In this document: in pieces, positions 51,165-62,384 of the stretch
How positions within the stretch are numbered: the stretch's first letter is position 1
Layout of the letters: each line of letters starts with the position of its first letter
Assembly (NCBI RefSeq): GCF_014651835.1
Contig: NZ_BMXQ01000002.1
Coordinates: forward strand, 496,001 to 560,000
Length of the DNA: 64,000 nucleotides
Direction: 5' to 3'
Origin: Pigmentiphaga litoralis
GTDB lineage: Bacteria > Pseudomonadota > Gammaproteobacteria > Burkholderiales > Burkholderiaceae_B
Program-made: the position numbers and the translations under genes
Notes under the pieces: model-generated
What the model was told of the DNA's origin: nothing
The model's input: only the letters and a program-made list of their open reading frames with translations
Databases searched by the model: none

Positions 51165-52046
51165 TCAGGCCGTCGCGGCTTCCGGCGACGTCACGGTCTC
51201 TTCGGTCGTGGCGCGCCGCAGTTCGCGGCGGGTCGCCATGTCGAAGGCGCGGCCACGATGCAGCGTGGCGGTGTTGTCCCACATCACCAGGTCGCCCACC
51301 TGCCATTCGTGCGCATACACGAACTGACGCTGGGTGGCGTGTTCCAGCAAGTCGAGCAGCAGCATGCGGCCTTCGGCCACGGTCATGCCTTCGATCTCGC
51401 ACGCATGAATGCCGACGAACAGGATCTTGCGGCCGGAGCGGGGGTCCGTCTGCACCAGCGGCCACGCCACGGGCGGGATCGCGTTGCGCTGTTCTTCCGT
51501 GTACTGCGTATCGCCAAGCAGAAAGCGCGAATGCAGGGCGTAGTGGATGGCCTTCAGGTCCTGCAACGCGGTCTTTTGCGCGGCGGGCAGGGCGTCGTAG
51601 GCGGCGCGCAGGTCGGCGAATTCGGTGTTCCCACCCGATCCCGGGAGCGATACGGCGGACAGCATCGAGTACTTGGCGCGGGGTCGCTGGAAGGAACTGT
51701 CGCTGTGCCAGAGCTGGTTGGCGATATTGCTGACGATCTTGGCGTGGTTGCGATCGGCCAGGGCGCCGTCGGGCGTTACGTTGGAAATGTCCGCCAGCTC
51801 GGCATAGTCGAACCGATGGGCGCCGCCCTTGACCTTGCGCAGGCCCAGGTCCAGGGGGCCGAACGACGTGGCAAAGGCCATCTGCTGCGCCTGGGTGATC
51901 GGCTGGCCGCGGAACACCAGCACGCCATATTGGTCCATGGCGGCTTCGATCGCCCGCACCTGGGCGTCGTCCAGCGCTTGGGTGATGTCCAGGCCGGTGG
52001 CTTCGGCGGCAAAGCCTTGGGTCAGGGGAGTGAGTTGCAGGCTCAT
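51165..52046 (-). CDS. TauD/TfdA-family Fe(II)/2-oxoglutarate dioxygenase
   Basis: A 293-residue enzyme with the full triad: His114-x-Asp116 ('LWHSDSSFQ') and His263 ('ATLHRGRAFD'), with a following Arg for 2-oxoglutarate. The opening 'AAEATGLDITQALDDAQVRA' is the family N-terminus. Members hydroxylate sulfonates or aryloxyacetates. GGAG precedes ATG 52046. It is the last gene of an IclR-Bug-TauD operon, so the substrate is probably the ligand of the Bug receptor, 53 bases upstream. Confidence 0.92.
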   Translation of the reverse strand: MSLQLTPLTQGFAAEATGLDITQALDDAQVRAIEAAMDQYGVLVFRGQPITQAQQMAFATSFGPLDLGLRKVKGGAHRFDYAELADISNVTPDGALADRNHAKIVSNIANQLWHSDSSFQRPRAKYSMLSAVSLPGSGGNTEFADLRAAYDALPAAQKTALQDLKAIHYALHSRFLLGDTQYTEEQRNAIPPVAWPLVQTDPRSGRKILFVGIHACEIEGMTVAEGRMLLLDLLEHATQRQFVYAHEWQVGDLVMWDNTATLHRGRAFDMATRRELRRATTEETVTSPEAATA

Positions 52047-52099
52047 GTCAGGCTCCAGATAAATGGGAAAACGAATGGGGTTCGTGAATGAAGCAGGCG

Positions 52100-53179
52100 T
52101 CATTCCGGTTTGATGTGCGCATTGGCCACGACCTTGCGCCACTTTTCGATCTCGCTGTGGATGAGCGTGGTGTATTGCTCGGCGGTGGAGCCTACCGGCT
52201 CCATGCCCAGTTGCATCATGCGGGCGCTCAGCTCCGGCGCCTTCACCAGGGCAGCGATATCGGCGCTGATCCGCTGGCGCAGCGCGGCTGGCACGCCCGC
52301 CGGTTCAACGATGCCGATGGTGCTCATGGCCGAGAAGCCCTTGACCGTCTCGCCGATCAGCGGCACGTCGGGGCGGATGGCGGCGCGGGTCGGACTGGCC
52401 AGCGCAATCAGCTTGAGCTTGCGTTCATCCACGAAGGGCAAGGCCGAGAACATGACGTCGAACAGCAGCTGCACGCGCCCGCCCACCACGTCCTGCTGCG
52501 CCGGGCTGCTGCCCTTGTAGGGCACGTGCACCAGGTCGATACCGGCCATGTCATTGAGCATTTCGCCCGCCAGGTGCGGGCCGGTGCCCACCCCGGCCGT
52601 CGCATAACTCAGCTTGCCCGGGTGCTTCTTGGCATAGGCGATCAGTTCCGGAATCGAATTGATTTCCAGCGAGGGGTGCGCGAACAGGCCGAAGTGCGTC
52701 AAGGCCACCTGCGAGACCGCGTCGATGTCCTTCTTGGTGTCGTAGGGGATCGCGGGCTGCAGGCTCGGGTTGATCATCAGTGCACTGACCGCCATGCCCA
52801 GCGTGTAGCCGTCGGGCGGCGACTTGGCCACGATGTTGATGCCGGTGATCGTTCCGCCGCCGGGCTTGTATTCCACAATGACCGGCTGTTGCCACGCGGC
52901 CTGCATCTTCTCGGCCATCAGCCGCGCGATGATGTCGGTGGGGCCGCCGGGCGCAAACGGCACGATCAGCTTGACCGGGCGGGTGGGCCAGGCGGCGTCG
53001 GGCTGCGCCCGGGCCAGGCCGGACAGGGCCGTGGCCGGCAGGGCCAGGCTTGCAGCAAGCAGGTTCAGCACGCGGCGCCGGCCGGCGCGCTGCGATTCGC
53101 TCACGTGCGTGCCGTCGTCGTGCCTTGCGCTGCCGTGTGCTCCGGCGCGTGGCCCGTCATCGCGACAGGGGGTCTCCAT
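52100..53179 (-). CDS. Bug/TctC-family solute-binding protein
   Basis: A 359-residue protein with mature core 'PVKLIVPFAPGGPTDIIARL', 'VEYKPGGGTITGINIV', 'SYATAGVGTGPHLAGEMLN' and 'VPYKGSSPAQQDVVGGRV'. The N-terminus is long: about 32 hydrophilic residues precede 'GRRRVLNLLAASLALPA', a Tat-like signal with Arg34-36, cut near 'ARA|QP'. The true start may be later, but AGGAG eight bases before ATG 53179 supports this one. The start lies 23 bases inside the IclR gene. Confidence 0.88.
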   Translation of the reverse strand: METPCRDDGPRAGAHGSARHDDGTHVSESQRAGRRRVLNLLAASLALPATALSGLARAQPDAAWPTRPVKLIVPFAPGGPTDIIARLMAEKMQAAWQQPVIVEYKPGGGTITGINIVAKSPPDGYTLGMAVSALMINPSLQPAIPYDTKKDIDAVSQVALTHFGLFAHPSLEINSIPELIAYAKKHPGKLSYATAGVGTGPHLAGEMLNDMAGIDLVHVPYKGSSPAQQDVVGGRVQLLFDVMFSALPFVDERKLKLIALASPTRAAIRPDVPLIGETVKGFSAMSTIGIVEPAGVPAALRQRISADIAALVKAPELSARMMQLGMEPVGSTAEQYTTLIHSEIEKWRKVVANAHIKPE

Positions 53180-54071
53180 GGGTGTCTCCTTGTGGGGGGG
53201 AACGCCGCCGTCCTTGCTTTGAGGAGGCGGGGGAAAGCGGTGCAGGGGCGGCGGCTGCCTGGGCATCCTGCCAGGCCATCAGCTCGCTGCCCGACAGGCC
53301 GCCGACATCCGCCGCAAACGCAGCGGCGGCCTCGAGCAGACGGGGAATCACGACATCGCGCAGCTTGTCGGGATGGGTCAGGAATGATGGGCTGCCGCAA
53401 TTCAGGCTGAGGACCTCGCCGCTGGGCACGCGGATGGGGACGGCCGCGGCATTGGTGTCGGCCTGCCACTCGCCCAGCGACACGGCATACCCGACGCGGC
53501 GCGCCTTGCGCAGCGCGGCGTCAAGACGGGGTGCCAGCTCCGGGTGACCGGCAAGGTGACCGCCGGCCTGCAACTCGGCCAGCACGGCATCGCGCGTCGG
53601 GGCGTCGACCCCGGCCAGCCACGCGCGGCCCAGCGCGGAGGTGGCCAGCGACATGCGCGTGCCGACATCGGCGCCCAGGTAGGCCACGGCCGACCGGGCG
53701 CGTGCCGCTTCGACCACGAGCACGTCCTTGCCGTCGCGCAGGGCCAGGAAGGCGGATGCATTGCAGGCTTCGGCCAGCGTGACCAGGTGCGGACGCACCC
53801 AGCGCCGTGCGTCGATCTTGCCAAGAAAGGATTGGGCAAGCCGGACCACGCCCGCGGCCAGTTCGTATTTGTCGGAGTCCGGGCAGGGCCGCAACTGGCC
53901 CAGCGCCACCAGGGTGGAGATCAGCCGGTAGGCCGTCGGCCGCGGAATGCCGGTCGCGGCGGCCACGTCGCCATTGCCCAGCGGCGTGCCGGCCGCGGCA
54001 AAACATTCGAGCACGGCAAAGCCGCGTTCAAGCGCGTTGACGGGGATGGGCGGGACGGTATGGCGGCGCAT
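53157..54071 (-). CDS. IclR-family transcriptional regulator
   Basis: A 304-residue protein. The N-terminal winged helix is at about residues 12-70 ('ALERGFAVLECFAAAGTPLG', 'AAATGIPRPTAYRLISTL'), and the IclR effector-binding domain is at 80-260 ('SAFLALRDGKDVLVVEAAR', 'VGTRMSLATSALGRAWLAG'). The last 40 residues are a Pro/Ser-rich extension beyond the family. It is cotranscribed with and overlaps the Bug gene, so it probably controls its own operon. Confidence 0.88.
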   Translation of the reverse strand: MRRHTVPPIPVNALERGFAVLECFAAAGTPLGNGDVAAATGIPRPTAYRLISTLVALGQLRPCPDSDKYELAAGVVRLAQSFLGKIDARRWVRPHLVTLAEACNASAFLALRDGKDVLVVEAARARSAVAYLGADVGTRMSLATSALGRAWLAGVDAPTRDAVLAELQAGGHLAGHPELAPRLDAALRKARRVGYAVSLGEWQADTNAAAVPIRVPSGEVLSLNCGSPSFLTHPDKLRDVVIPRLLEAAAAFAADVGGLSGSELMAWQDAQAAAAPAPLSPASSKQGRRRSPPQGDTHGDPLSR

Positions 54072-54175
54072 GGCGGACTCGGGGCGAAGAGATCCGACCA
54101 TAAAAGACGCTTTCGACCGCTACAAGCGAATTCGAAAATCGTTTTCATTTTTGCGGTTTAAGCGCTCCGTGCACC

Positions 54176-55093
54176 TCAATTCGCCCGCGCAAACAGCTCG
54201 TGGACCAGGCTGCGCATCCATTTGTGCGCAGGGTCTTTCTCGGTGCTGGCATGCCATACCAGCCGCACTTCATACGCCGGCGCGTCGGCCAGTTCCCAGG
54301 TCGACAGGTCATGCCGCTGCTGCAGGCTGCGCGCGTACATGTCGGGCACGATGGCCAGCATGTCGGTGGTCAGCGCGATTTCGGGCAGCGCGCCAAAGTG
54401 CCGCACGCGCATCACGATCCGGTCCGACATCTTCATGCGCGCCAGCATTTCTTCGACACCGCTGTGGAAGGTGGCAGTCGGCGACGACACCACCAACGCT
54501 GCCTGGGCCAGTTCCCCACGCGTCAGCACGCGGCGACGCCCACCCGATGCCGGGCGCCACGACGGCGAGGCGATCGCCACATACCGTTCGCGAAACAGCA
54601 GGTCCGTGCGGATGCCGCGATGGCGCGGCTGCAGGATGCCGATCGCGCAGTCGATCTCACGATTGTCCAGGGCCGCCGCCACGTCGGCCGCACCGACCGA
54701 GATGTTGTACAGATGGGCATGGGGCGCCTGCTGGCGCAGCGCGGCCGCCAGCGGCGGCAGGAACATCATCTCGCCCAGGTCCGACATCGACATCTGCCAG
54801 CGCATCGGGCTGGTGGCCGGATCGAAAGCGTCGTGACCGGCCACCGCGATCTCCAGCGCCTGCAACTGCGCCAGCACGGCCGGCGCCACCCGTTCGCACA
54901 GGCGCGTCGCCTTCAGTCCGGTGGGGGATCGCACGAACAGTTCGTCGTCAAAGAAATGGCGCAGCCGCGCCAGCGCATTGCTGGTGGCGGGCTGCGACAG
55001 GGACAGCGCCTTGCTGGCGGCCGTGACCGATCGGGTGCGATGGATGGTGGCCAGTACACGCAACAGGTTCAGGTCCAACTGACGGAAATTCAT
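54176..55093 (-). CDS. LysR-family transcriptional regulator
   Basis: A 305-residue protein. The N-terminal helix-turn-helix is at about 4-65 ('FRQLDLNLLRVLATIHRTRS', 'AASKALSLSQPATSNALARL'), and the PBP2-type effector domain (NodD/SyrM-like 'MRWQMSMSDLGEMMFLPPL') at 90-300. It is divergent from the IorA-like gene over 174 bases and so is the likely regulator of the IorAB-TRAP operon. Confidence 0.9.
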   Translation of the reverse strand: MNFRQLDLNLLRVLATIHRTRSVTAASKALSLSQPATSNALARLRHFFDDELFVRSPTGLKATRLCERVAPAVLAQLQALEIAVAGHDAFDPATSPMRWQMSMSDLGEMMFLPPLAAALRQQAPHAHLYNISVGAADVAAALDNREIDCAIGILQPRHRGIRTDLLFRERYVAIASPSWRPASGGRRRVLTRGELAQAALVVSSPTATFHSGVEEMLARMKMSDRIVMRVRHFGALPEIALTTDMLAIVPDMYARSLQQRHDLSTWELADAPAYEVRLVWHASTEKDPAHKWMRSLVHELFARAN

Positions 55094-55267
55094 GGCGTCT
55101 CCAGGCCGCCGGACGCGTCTCAGGGTTGGTCCGGATTATTCACCGCATCAATGTAGCTCATGTGAAAAAACCATTAGTCAGATGACGGCAGCCTCCGTAA
55201 ATTTCACTGGCGCCACAGAGCGCGATCCGCATTTCGCGCGTCACATACGTATTCTCAGGAGGCCGTC

Positions 55268-57451
55268 ATGGCAGAACGTTCATTCGCCAAGGAAGTGGAA
55301 AAACTGCGCCTGGGTGACGGCGACGAGTTCCGCGGCGAAGGCATCCTGGCCGTGACCAAGGCGCTGCTGCAATCGGGCGTGTCGTATGTGGCGGGCTACC
55401 AGGGCGCACCGATCTCGCACCTGATGGATGTGCTGACCGATGCCAACGACATCCTGAACGAACTGGGGGTGCACTTCGAACACAGCGCGTCCGAAGCCAC
55501 CGCCACCGCCACGCTGGCGGCATCGGTCAACTACCCGCTGCGCGGCGCGGTCACCTTCAAGTCCACGGTCGGCACCAACGTGGCGTCCGACGCGCTGGCC
55601 AACCTGGCGTCGGGCGGCGTGACCGGCGGGGCCTTGCTGATCGTGGGCGAAGACTACGGCGAAGGGTCCAGCATCATGCAGGAACGCTCGCATGCCTTCG
55701 CCATGAAGTCGCAGGTGTGGCTGCTCGATCCGCGTCCCAACCTGGTCAGCATGGTCAATGCGGTGGAGCAGGGCTTTGCCTTGTCCGAGGCCAGCAATAC
55801 CCCGGTGATGCTGGAACTGCGCATTCGCGCCTGTCATGTGCACGGCCGCTTTCCGACGCGCGACAACGTGCGGCCGTCGTTCACCTTGAAGGACGCGATC
55901 GAAGCGCCGGTGCGCGACGTCAACCGCATCGTGCTGCCGCCTGCCAGCTACCTGCACGAACAGGAAAAGATCAGCCGCCGCTGGCCGGCCGCGGTCCAGT
56001 ACATCCAGGACCATCATCTCAATGAGTTCTTTGGAGAAGGCACGGCCGACGTCGGCATCGTGATGCAGGGCGGGCTGTACAACGCCGTGCTGCGCGGCCT
56101 GGAACTGCTGGGCCTGGCCGATGCCTTCGGCAATTCGCGGATCCCGCTGTATGTGCTGAACGTGACCTATCCGCTGGTCGATGCCGAGTTCACGTCCTTT
56201 TGCGCTGGCAAGCGCGCGATCCTGATCGTGGAAGAAGGGCAGCCCGACTTTATCGAGCAGGCGGTGCATGCGATCTTGCGCCGCGCCGACGTGCAGACCA
56301 AGGTGCACGGCAAGGACATGCTGACGCTGGCGGGTGAATACACCGGCGGCGTGGTGGTCAAGGGACTGGCGGCATTCCTGAACAAACATCTTCCCGACAG
56401 CGTCGCCGAGCGCCCCCTGCCTGTCGCGGCACGACCGGTTCCGCCTCTGGCGCGGCTGGAAGGCAATCCCAAGGCGTTTGCGATCCAGGCCGCGGCCAGC
56501 CAGGTGCAGGGCCGTCCGCCCTCGTTCTGTACGGGCTGTCCGGAACGGCCGATCTTCACGGCCATGAAGCTGATCGAACGCGAGCTGGGCACCCACCACG
56601 TCAGTTGCGATATCGGCTGCCACCTCTTTTCGGTGCTGCCGCCATTCAACATCGGTGCGACCACCATGGGCTATGGCCTGGGCTGGGCAGGCGCATCGGC
56701 CTTCAATAGCGGCGATACCGCCAAACGCACGATCGCCATCATGGGTGACGGCGGCTTCTGGCATAACGGCCTGACCAGCGGTGTGGGCAATGCCGTATTC
56801 AATGAGACCGACAACCTCTTGGTTGTCATCGACAACGGTTATTCGGCCGCCACCGGCGGGCAGGATGTCCTGTCGTCCAAGGCCGCCAATGCGATCCGCA
56901 GCACCAACAACCCGATCGAAAAGGCGGTGCGCGGCGTGGGCGTGAAATGGGTGCGCACCGTCGACAACACCTACAGCCTGACCCGTATGCGCGATGCGCT
57001 GCGCGAAGCCCTGACGACGCCATCGAAAGGGCCGAAGGTGATCGTGGCGCAGAGCGAATGCATGCTCAATCGCCAGCGCCGCGAAAAGCCGCTGGTGCGC
57101 AAGCAGATCGCTGATGGCGGCCGCGTGGTGCGCGAGCGCTTCGGCATCGACCCCGACACCTGTACCGGCGACCATTCCTGCATCCGGCTGTCGGGTTGCC
57201 CGTCGCTGACGATCAAGCCCAATCCCGATCCGCTGCGCACCGACCCGATCGCAACCGTGATCGACAGTTGCGTCGGCTGCGGGCTGTGCGGCGAGGTGGC
57301 GCATGCCGCCGTGCTGTGTCCGTCGTTCTACCGCGCGGGCATCATCAACAACCCGACCCGGTGGGACCGCTTCAAGCTGCGCCTGCGCACTGCCGTGATC
57401 GGCGCGCTGCAGGATCGTATTGCCCGCCGTCTGGAAGGAATCACAGCATGA
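55268..57451 (+). CDS. Indolepyruvate ferredoxin oxidoreductase alpha-like subunit (IorA-type)
   Basis: A 727-residue protein: a pyrimidine-binding domain ('YVAGYQGAPISHLMDVL', 'FEHSASEATATATLAA'), a TPP diphosphate-binding domain ('CTGCPERPIFTAMKL', 'IMGDGGFWHNGLTSG' carrying the metal-binding GDG, 'DNGYSAATGGQ') and a C-terminal ferredoxin-like part with Cys632, 638 and 644 and Cys668, 671, 674 and 684. IorA oxidatively decarboxylates aryl-pyruvates to aryl-acetyl-CoA with ferredoxin. The first cysteine set is spaced wider (Cx5Cx5C) than a standard cluster motif. AGGAGG lies before ATG 55268. Confidence 0.87.
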   Translation: MAERSFAKEVEKLRLGDGDEFRGEGILAVTKALLQSGVSYVAGYQGAPISHLMDVLTDANDILNELGVHFEHSASEATATATLAASVNYPLRGAVTFKSTVGTNVASDALANLASGGVTGGALLIVGEDYGEGSSIMQERSHAFAMKSQVWLLDPRPNLVSMVNAVEQGFALSEASNTPVMLELRIRACHVHGRFPTRDNVRPSFTLKDAIEAPVRDVNRIVLPPASYLHEQEKISRRWPAAVQYIQDHHLNEFFGEGTADVGIVMQGGLYNAVLRGLELLGLADAFGNSRIPLYVLNVTYPLVDAEFTSFCAGKRAILIVEEGQPDFIEQAVHAILRRADVQTKVHGKDMLTLAGEYTGGVVVKGLAAFLNKHLPDSVAERPLPVAARPVPPLARLEGNPKAFAIQAAASQVQGRPPSFCTGCPERPIFTAMKLIERELGTHHVSCDIGCHLFSVLPPFNIGATTMGYGLGWAGASAFNSGDTAKRTIAIMGDGGFWHNGLTSGVGNAVFNETDNLLVVIDNGYSAATGGQDVLSSKAANAIRSTNNPIEKAVRGVGVKWVRTVDNTYSLTRMRDALREALTTPSKGPKVIVAQSECMLNRQRREKPLVRKQIADGGRVVRERFGIDPDTCTGDHSCIRLSGCPSLTIKPNPDPLRTDPIATVIDSCVGCGLCGEVAHAAVLCPSFYRAGIINNPTRWDRFKLRLRTAVIGALQDRIARRLEGITA

Positions 57452-59265
57452 GTTCACCCCGCGCCATCACGATTGCCATTCTGGCCATGGGCGGCGAGGG
57501 CGGCGGCGTCCTTGCCGACTGGCTGGTGGACCTGGCCGAAGCCAACGGCTATCTGGCCCAGACCACCTCGGTGCCGGGCGTGGCCCAACGCACCGGCGCC
57601 ACCATCTATTACCTGGAGATGTTTCCGGAAGCGGCCGTGCCCGCAGGCGAAGCGCCGGTGCTGGGCCTGAGCCCGGTCCCCGGTGAGGTCGACATCGTCA
57701 TTGCGTCGGAACTGATGGAAGCCGGCCGTGCCGTACAGCGTGGACTCGTCACCGCCGACCGCACCACCTTTATCGCATCCAGCCATCGGGTGTATTCGAT
57801 GACCGAACGCACCGCCATGGGCGATGACCGGGTCGATTCGAACAAGCTGATCGAAGGTGGCCGCGCCGCCGCCCGCCGGTTCGTGACAGCCGATTTTGCG
57901 ACCCTGGCCGAACGCACCGGCAGCCCGATCAGTCCTGCGCTGTACGGCGCCTTGGCGGCGACCGGCGCATTGCCGTTCACGCGTGAGCAGTTCGAGGACA
58001 CCATCCGCCGCGGCGGGGTGGGGGTGACGCCGAGCCTGAAGGCGTTCGGGGCGGGATTCGATGCCGCAGTGATCGATGCGGCCGCCACGGCGGACATCGC
58101 GGTGGTGGTTGCGAACAGCAACGTTGGGGTTGGCAACGATACGGCCGTCAACGATGCCACTGGCGAGCAAGCGCACGGCAGCGAGCCCGTGGGCAATGAT
58201 GTGGTGATCAACCAGGCACGACGCAAGGTGCCGGGCGACACGCCTGCGGCGAACAACCCCGCGGCGTCCAGTGATGCGGCTGCCGATCGCCAGACACCTC
58301 GCCTCGCCGAAGCCATGCCTCCGAACACCCTCCAGGTGGGCGCACGCCTGACGGCGCTGTCCGACCGCATCCGCCGCGATTTCCCGGCTGACGTGCACAA
58401 GACCCTGCACGCCGGCATCGTGCGCTGCGCCGATTACCAGGACGTGGCCTACGCGGTCGCCTACCTGGACCGGCTGGCAGCATTGCAGTCGGCGATCCCG
58501 AACACGTTGTCTCCCGCTCAGGTCGGTGCGCCATTGCATGCCCACGCCGGCGCGCCATCGCCTACCCAAACCGGCGGCTCACCCCACACCCTGCTGAACG
58601 AAGCCGCCCGCCACCTTGCGCTGTGGATGACCTACGAAGACACCGTGCGCGTGGCCGACCTCAAGACCCGTCGTTCCCGCTTCGCCCGCGTCAGCGGCGA
58701 AGTGCGGCTGTCCCCCAAGCAACAACTGGATATCAACGAGTTCCTGCATCCGCGTCTTGAAGAGATCGCCGATACCTTGCCTGCCGGGCTGGGCCGCTGG
58801 CTCCTCCGATCCCGCGCGGCGCGGGCCTGCGTCGAACCCTTTCTGAAGCAGGGCAGGGTGGTGCAGACCACGTCCATCCGCGGCTTCTTGTTGCTGTACA
58901 CGATCGCGTCGCTGCGCGGCATGCGGCCCAAGTCCCTGCGCTTCCAGGTTGAACATCAACGCATCGACGATTGGCTGGCGACCGTCACCAGCCTGCTGCC
59001 CGATCACCCGGATCTGGCCGAGCAGGTGGTACGCGCGCAGCGGCTCGTGAAAGGCTATGGCGACACGCACCATCGGGGCTGGAACAGCTATCAGCGGGTG
59101 ACCGCGATGCTGCCCGCCTTGCGCACCCTGCCCGATGGCGCGGTGCAGATGCAGGCGCTGATCGCGGCGGCGCTGGCCGACGACAGCGGCCGCACGCTGG
59201 CTTCGGCCATCGACGCACTGGCCGGCGCGCCGGTGCCACGTCCGACGCAGGCCTTTGCGCATTGA
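57448..59265 (+). CDS. Indolepyruvate oxidoreductase beta-like subunit (IorB-type, extended)
   Basis: A 605-residue protein coupled to the alpha subunit by ATGA. Residues 1-205 are the gamma/beta-type domain of 2-oxoacid ferredoxin oxidoreductases ('ILAMGGEGGGVLADWL', 'TSVPGVAQRTGATIYYLEMF'). The rest is the helical C-terminal extension found in the long IorB family (DUF6537-like: 'ARHLALWMTYEDTVRVADLK', 'KGYGDTHHRGWNSYQRV'). Residues about 211-295 and 355-375 are Asn/Ala/Gly/Pro-rich low-complexity inserts that look recent and disordered. The subunit would hold CoA or support electron transfer in an IorAB dimer. Confidence 0.85.
   Translation: MSSPRAITIAILAMGGEGGGVLADWLVDLAEANGYLAQTTSVPGVAQRTGATIYYLEMFPEAAVPAGEAPVLGLSPVPGEVDIVIASELMEAGRAVQRGLVTADRTTFIASSHRVYSMTERTAMGDDRVDSNKLIEGGRAAARRFVTADFATLAERTGSPISPALYGALAATGALPFTREQFEDTIRRGGVGVTPSLKAFGAGFDAAVIDAAATADIAVVVANSNVGVGNDTAVNDATGEQAHGSEPVGNDVVINQARRKVPGDTPAANNPAASSDAAADRQTPRLAEAMPPNTLQVGARLTALSDRIRRDFPADVHKTLHAGIVRCADYQDVAYAVAYLDRLAALQSAIPNTLSPAQVGAPLHAHAGAPSPTQTGGSPHTLLNEAARHLALWMTYEDTVRVADLKTRRSRFARVSGEVRLSPKQQLDINEFLHPRLEEIADTLPAGLGRWLLRSRAARACVEPFLKQGRVVQTTSIRGFLLLYTIASLRGMRPKSLRFQVEHQRIDDWLATVTSLLPDHPDLAEQVVRAQRLVKGYGDTHHRGWNSYQRVTAMLPALRTLPDGAVQMQALIAAALADDSGRTLASAIDALAGAPVPRPTQAFAH
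58078..58333 (+). repeat. Low-complexity in-frame insert within iorB-like gene
   Basis: This stretch of about 85 codons is rich in Asn, Ala, Asp, Gly and Val with short repeated phrases ('NVGVGN', 'DATGEQ', 'VGNDVV'). It interrupts an otherwise family-like sequence without breaking the frame. Confidence 0.5.
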
Positions 59266-59286
59266 GGGGCCGAGGCCGCTGGATGA

Positions 59287-60985
<1,699 letters not shown>

Positions 60986-60989
<4 letters not shown>

Positions 60990-62302
60990 GCTGGGAATTC
61001 GCGGCGTGGCTGCTGCTGGGTGGCTCGACGGTGCTGCTGTTCATCGGCATGCCGGTGGCGCTGACCTTCATCACGATCAACATTGTGGGTGCCTGGCTGT
61101 ACATGGGCGGCGAAGTCGGCCTGGCCCAACTGGCGCGCAGCAGCGTCAGTTCGGTCGCGGCGTTTTCGCTCACACCGATTCCCCTGTTCGTGCTGATGGG
61201 CGAGATCCTGTTCCACACCGGCCTTGCCATGAAGGTGATCGAAGGCGTCGAACGCCTGATCACGCGCCTGCCTGGCCGCCTTGCGGTCGTGGCCGTGGTG
61301 GCCGGCACCGTGTTCTCGGCCATCTCGGGATCGACCATCGCCACCACGGCGATGCTGGGCTCGCTGATGCTGCCCGTCATGCTGGCGCGCGGCTATCACC
61401 CCAAAATCGCCACCGGCCCTATCATGGCGATTGGCGCGGTGGACATGCTGATCCCGCCCTCGGCACTGACGGTGCTGCTGGGCTCGCTGTCGGGCATCTC
61501 GATTTCCAAGCTGCTGATTGGTGGCGTGCTGCCGGGCGTGATCCTGTCGATCTCGTTCGTGCTGTGGATCGTGATCCGCGTCAAGATCAGCCCGCACCTG
61601 GCGCCCGATGACGGCGAAGGCGCGCGGCACAAGGGGTGGGACCGCTGGCGCCTGTTCTTTGCGTACGTGCTGCCGACCCTGTCGATCTTTGGCGTCGTGG
61701 TGGGCGCGCTGGCTGCAGGCTGGGCCACGCCGACCGAATGTGCCGCCTTGGGGGCATTCGCCACGATGATCCTGGCGCTGGCCTACCGGGTACTGACCTG
61801 GGACGCGGTGCTGAAGTCGCTGCGGGGCACGGCGGGCATCTCGGGCATGATCCTGTTCATCATCTTGGGGGCGACCACGTTTGCGCAGATCCTGTCGTTC
61901 TCGGGCGCCAGCAATGGCCTCGTCGAGATGATCACCGGGCACGGCTTGTCCACCGGCATGATCGTGGCCGGCATGATGCTGATGCTCATCTTTCTGGGCA
62001 TTTTCGTCGACCAGGTCAGCATGATGATGATCACGCTGCCGATCTTCATGCCGGTGGTGCAGGCGCTGGGGATAGACCCGGTGTGGTTTGGCGTGCTGTT
62101 TCTGATCTGCATGCAGCTGGGGCTGCTCTTGCCGCCGCACGGGCTGCTTCTGATGACCATGCGCGGCGTGGCGCCGCCCCAGGTGACGATGGCGCACATC
62201 TTCGTGGCGGTGGTGCCCTATGTGGTGATGAGCCTGCTGCTGCTGGCGGCCGTGTTCTTCATTCCGGGTATCGCCACCTGGCTGCCGGGAAGGATAGGCT
62301 AG
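60986..62302 (+). CDS. TRAP transporter large membrane subunit (DctM-like)
   Basis: A 438-residue protein with about 12 spans of the ion-transporter fold: 'FALTPIPLFVLMGEILFHTG'-type start, 'AISGSTIATTAMLGSLMLP', 'MLIPPSALTVLLGSLSGISI' and 'TPTECAALGAFATMILAL'. The start is ATG 60986, overlapping the small-subunit stop; the longer upstream frame runs inside the small-subunit gene and is rejected. It ends the operon. Confidence 0.93.
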
Positions 62303-62384
62303 GGCGGGGGAGTGCGGTGGGCGGTGTATGCTCTTGAACCTTCAGGGTACTGATGGTTTTCGGCCCCGCTCCTGCACTCTCATA

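Noticed and set aside
55280-57457. 725-codon minus-strand frame opposite the IorA-like gene
   Set aside because: It mirrors the codon bias of the sense gene and shows no recognisable motif.
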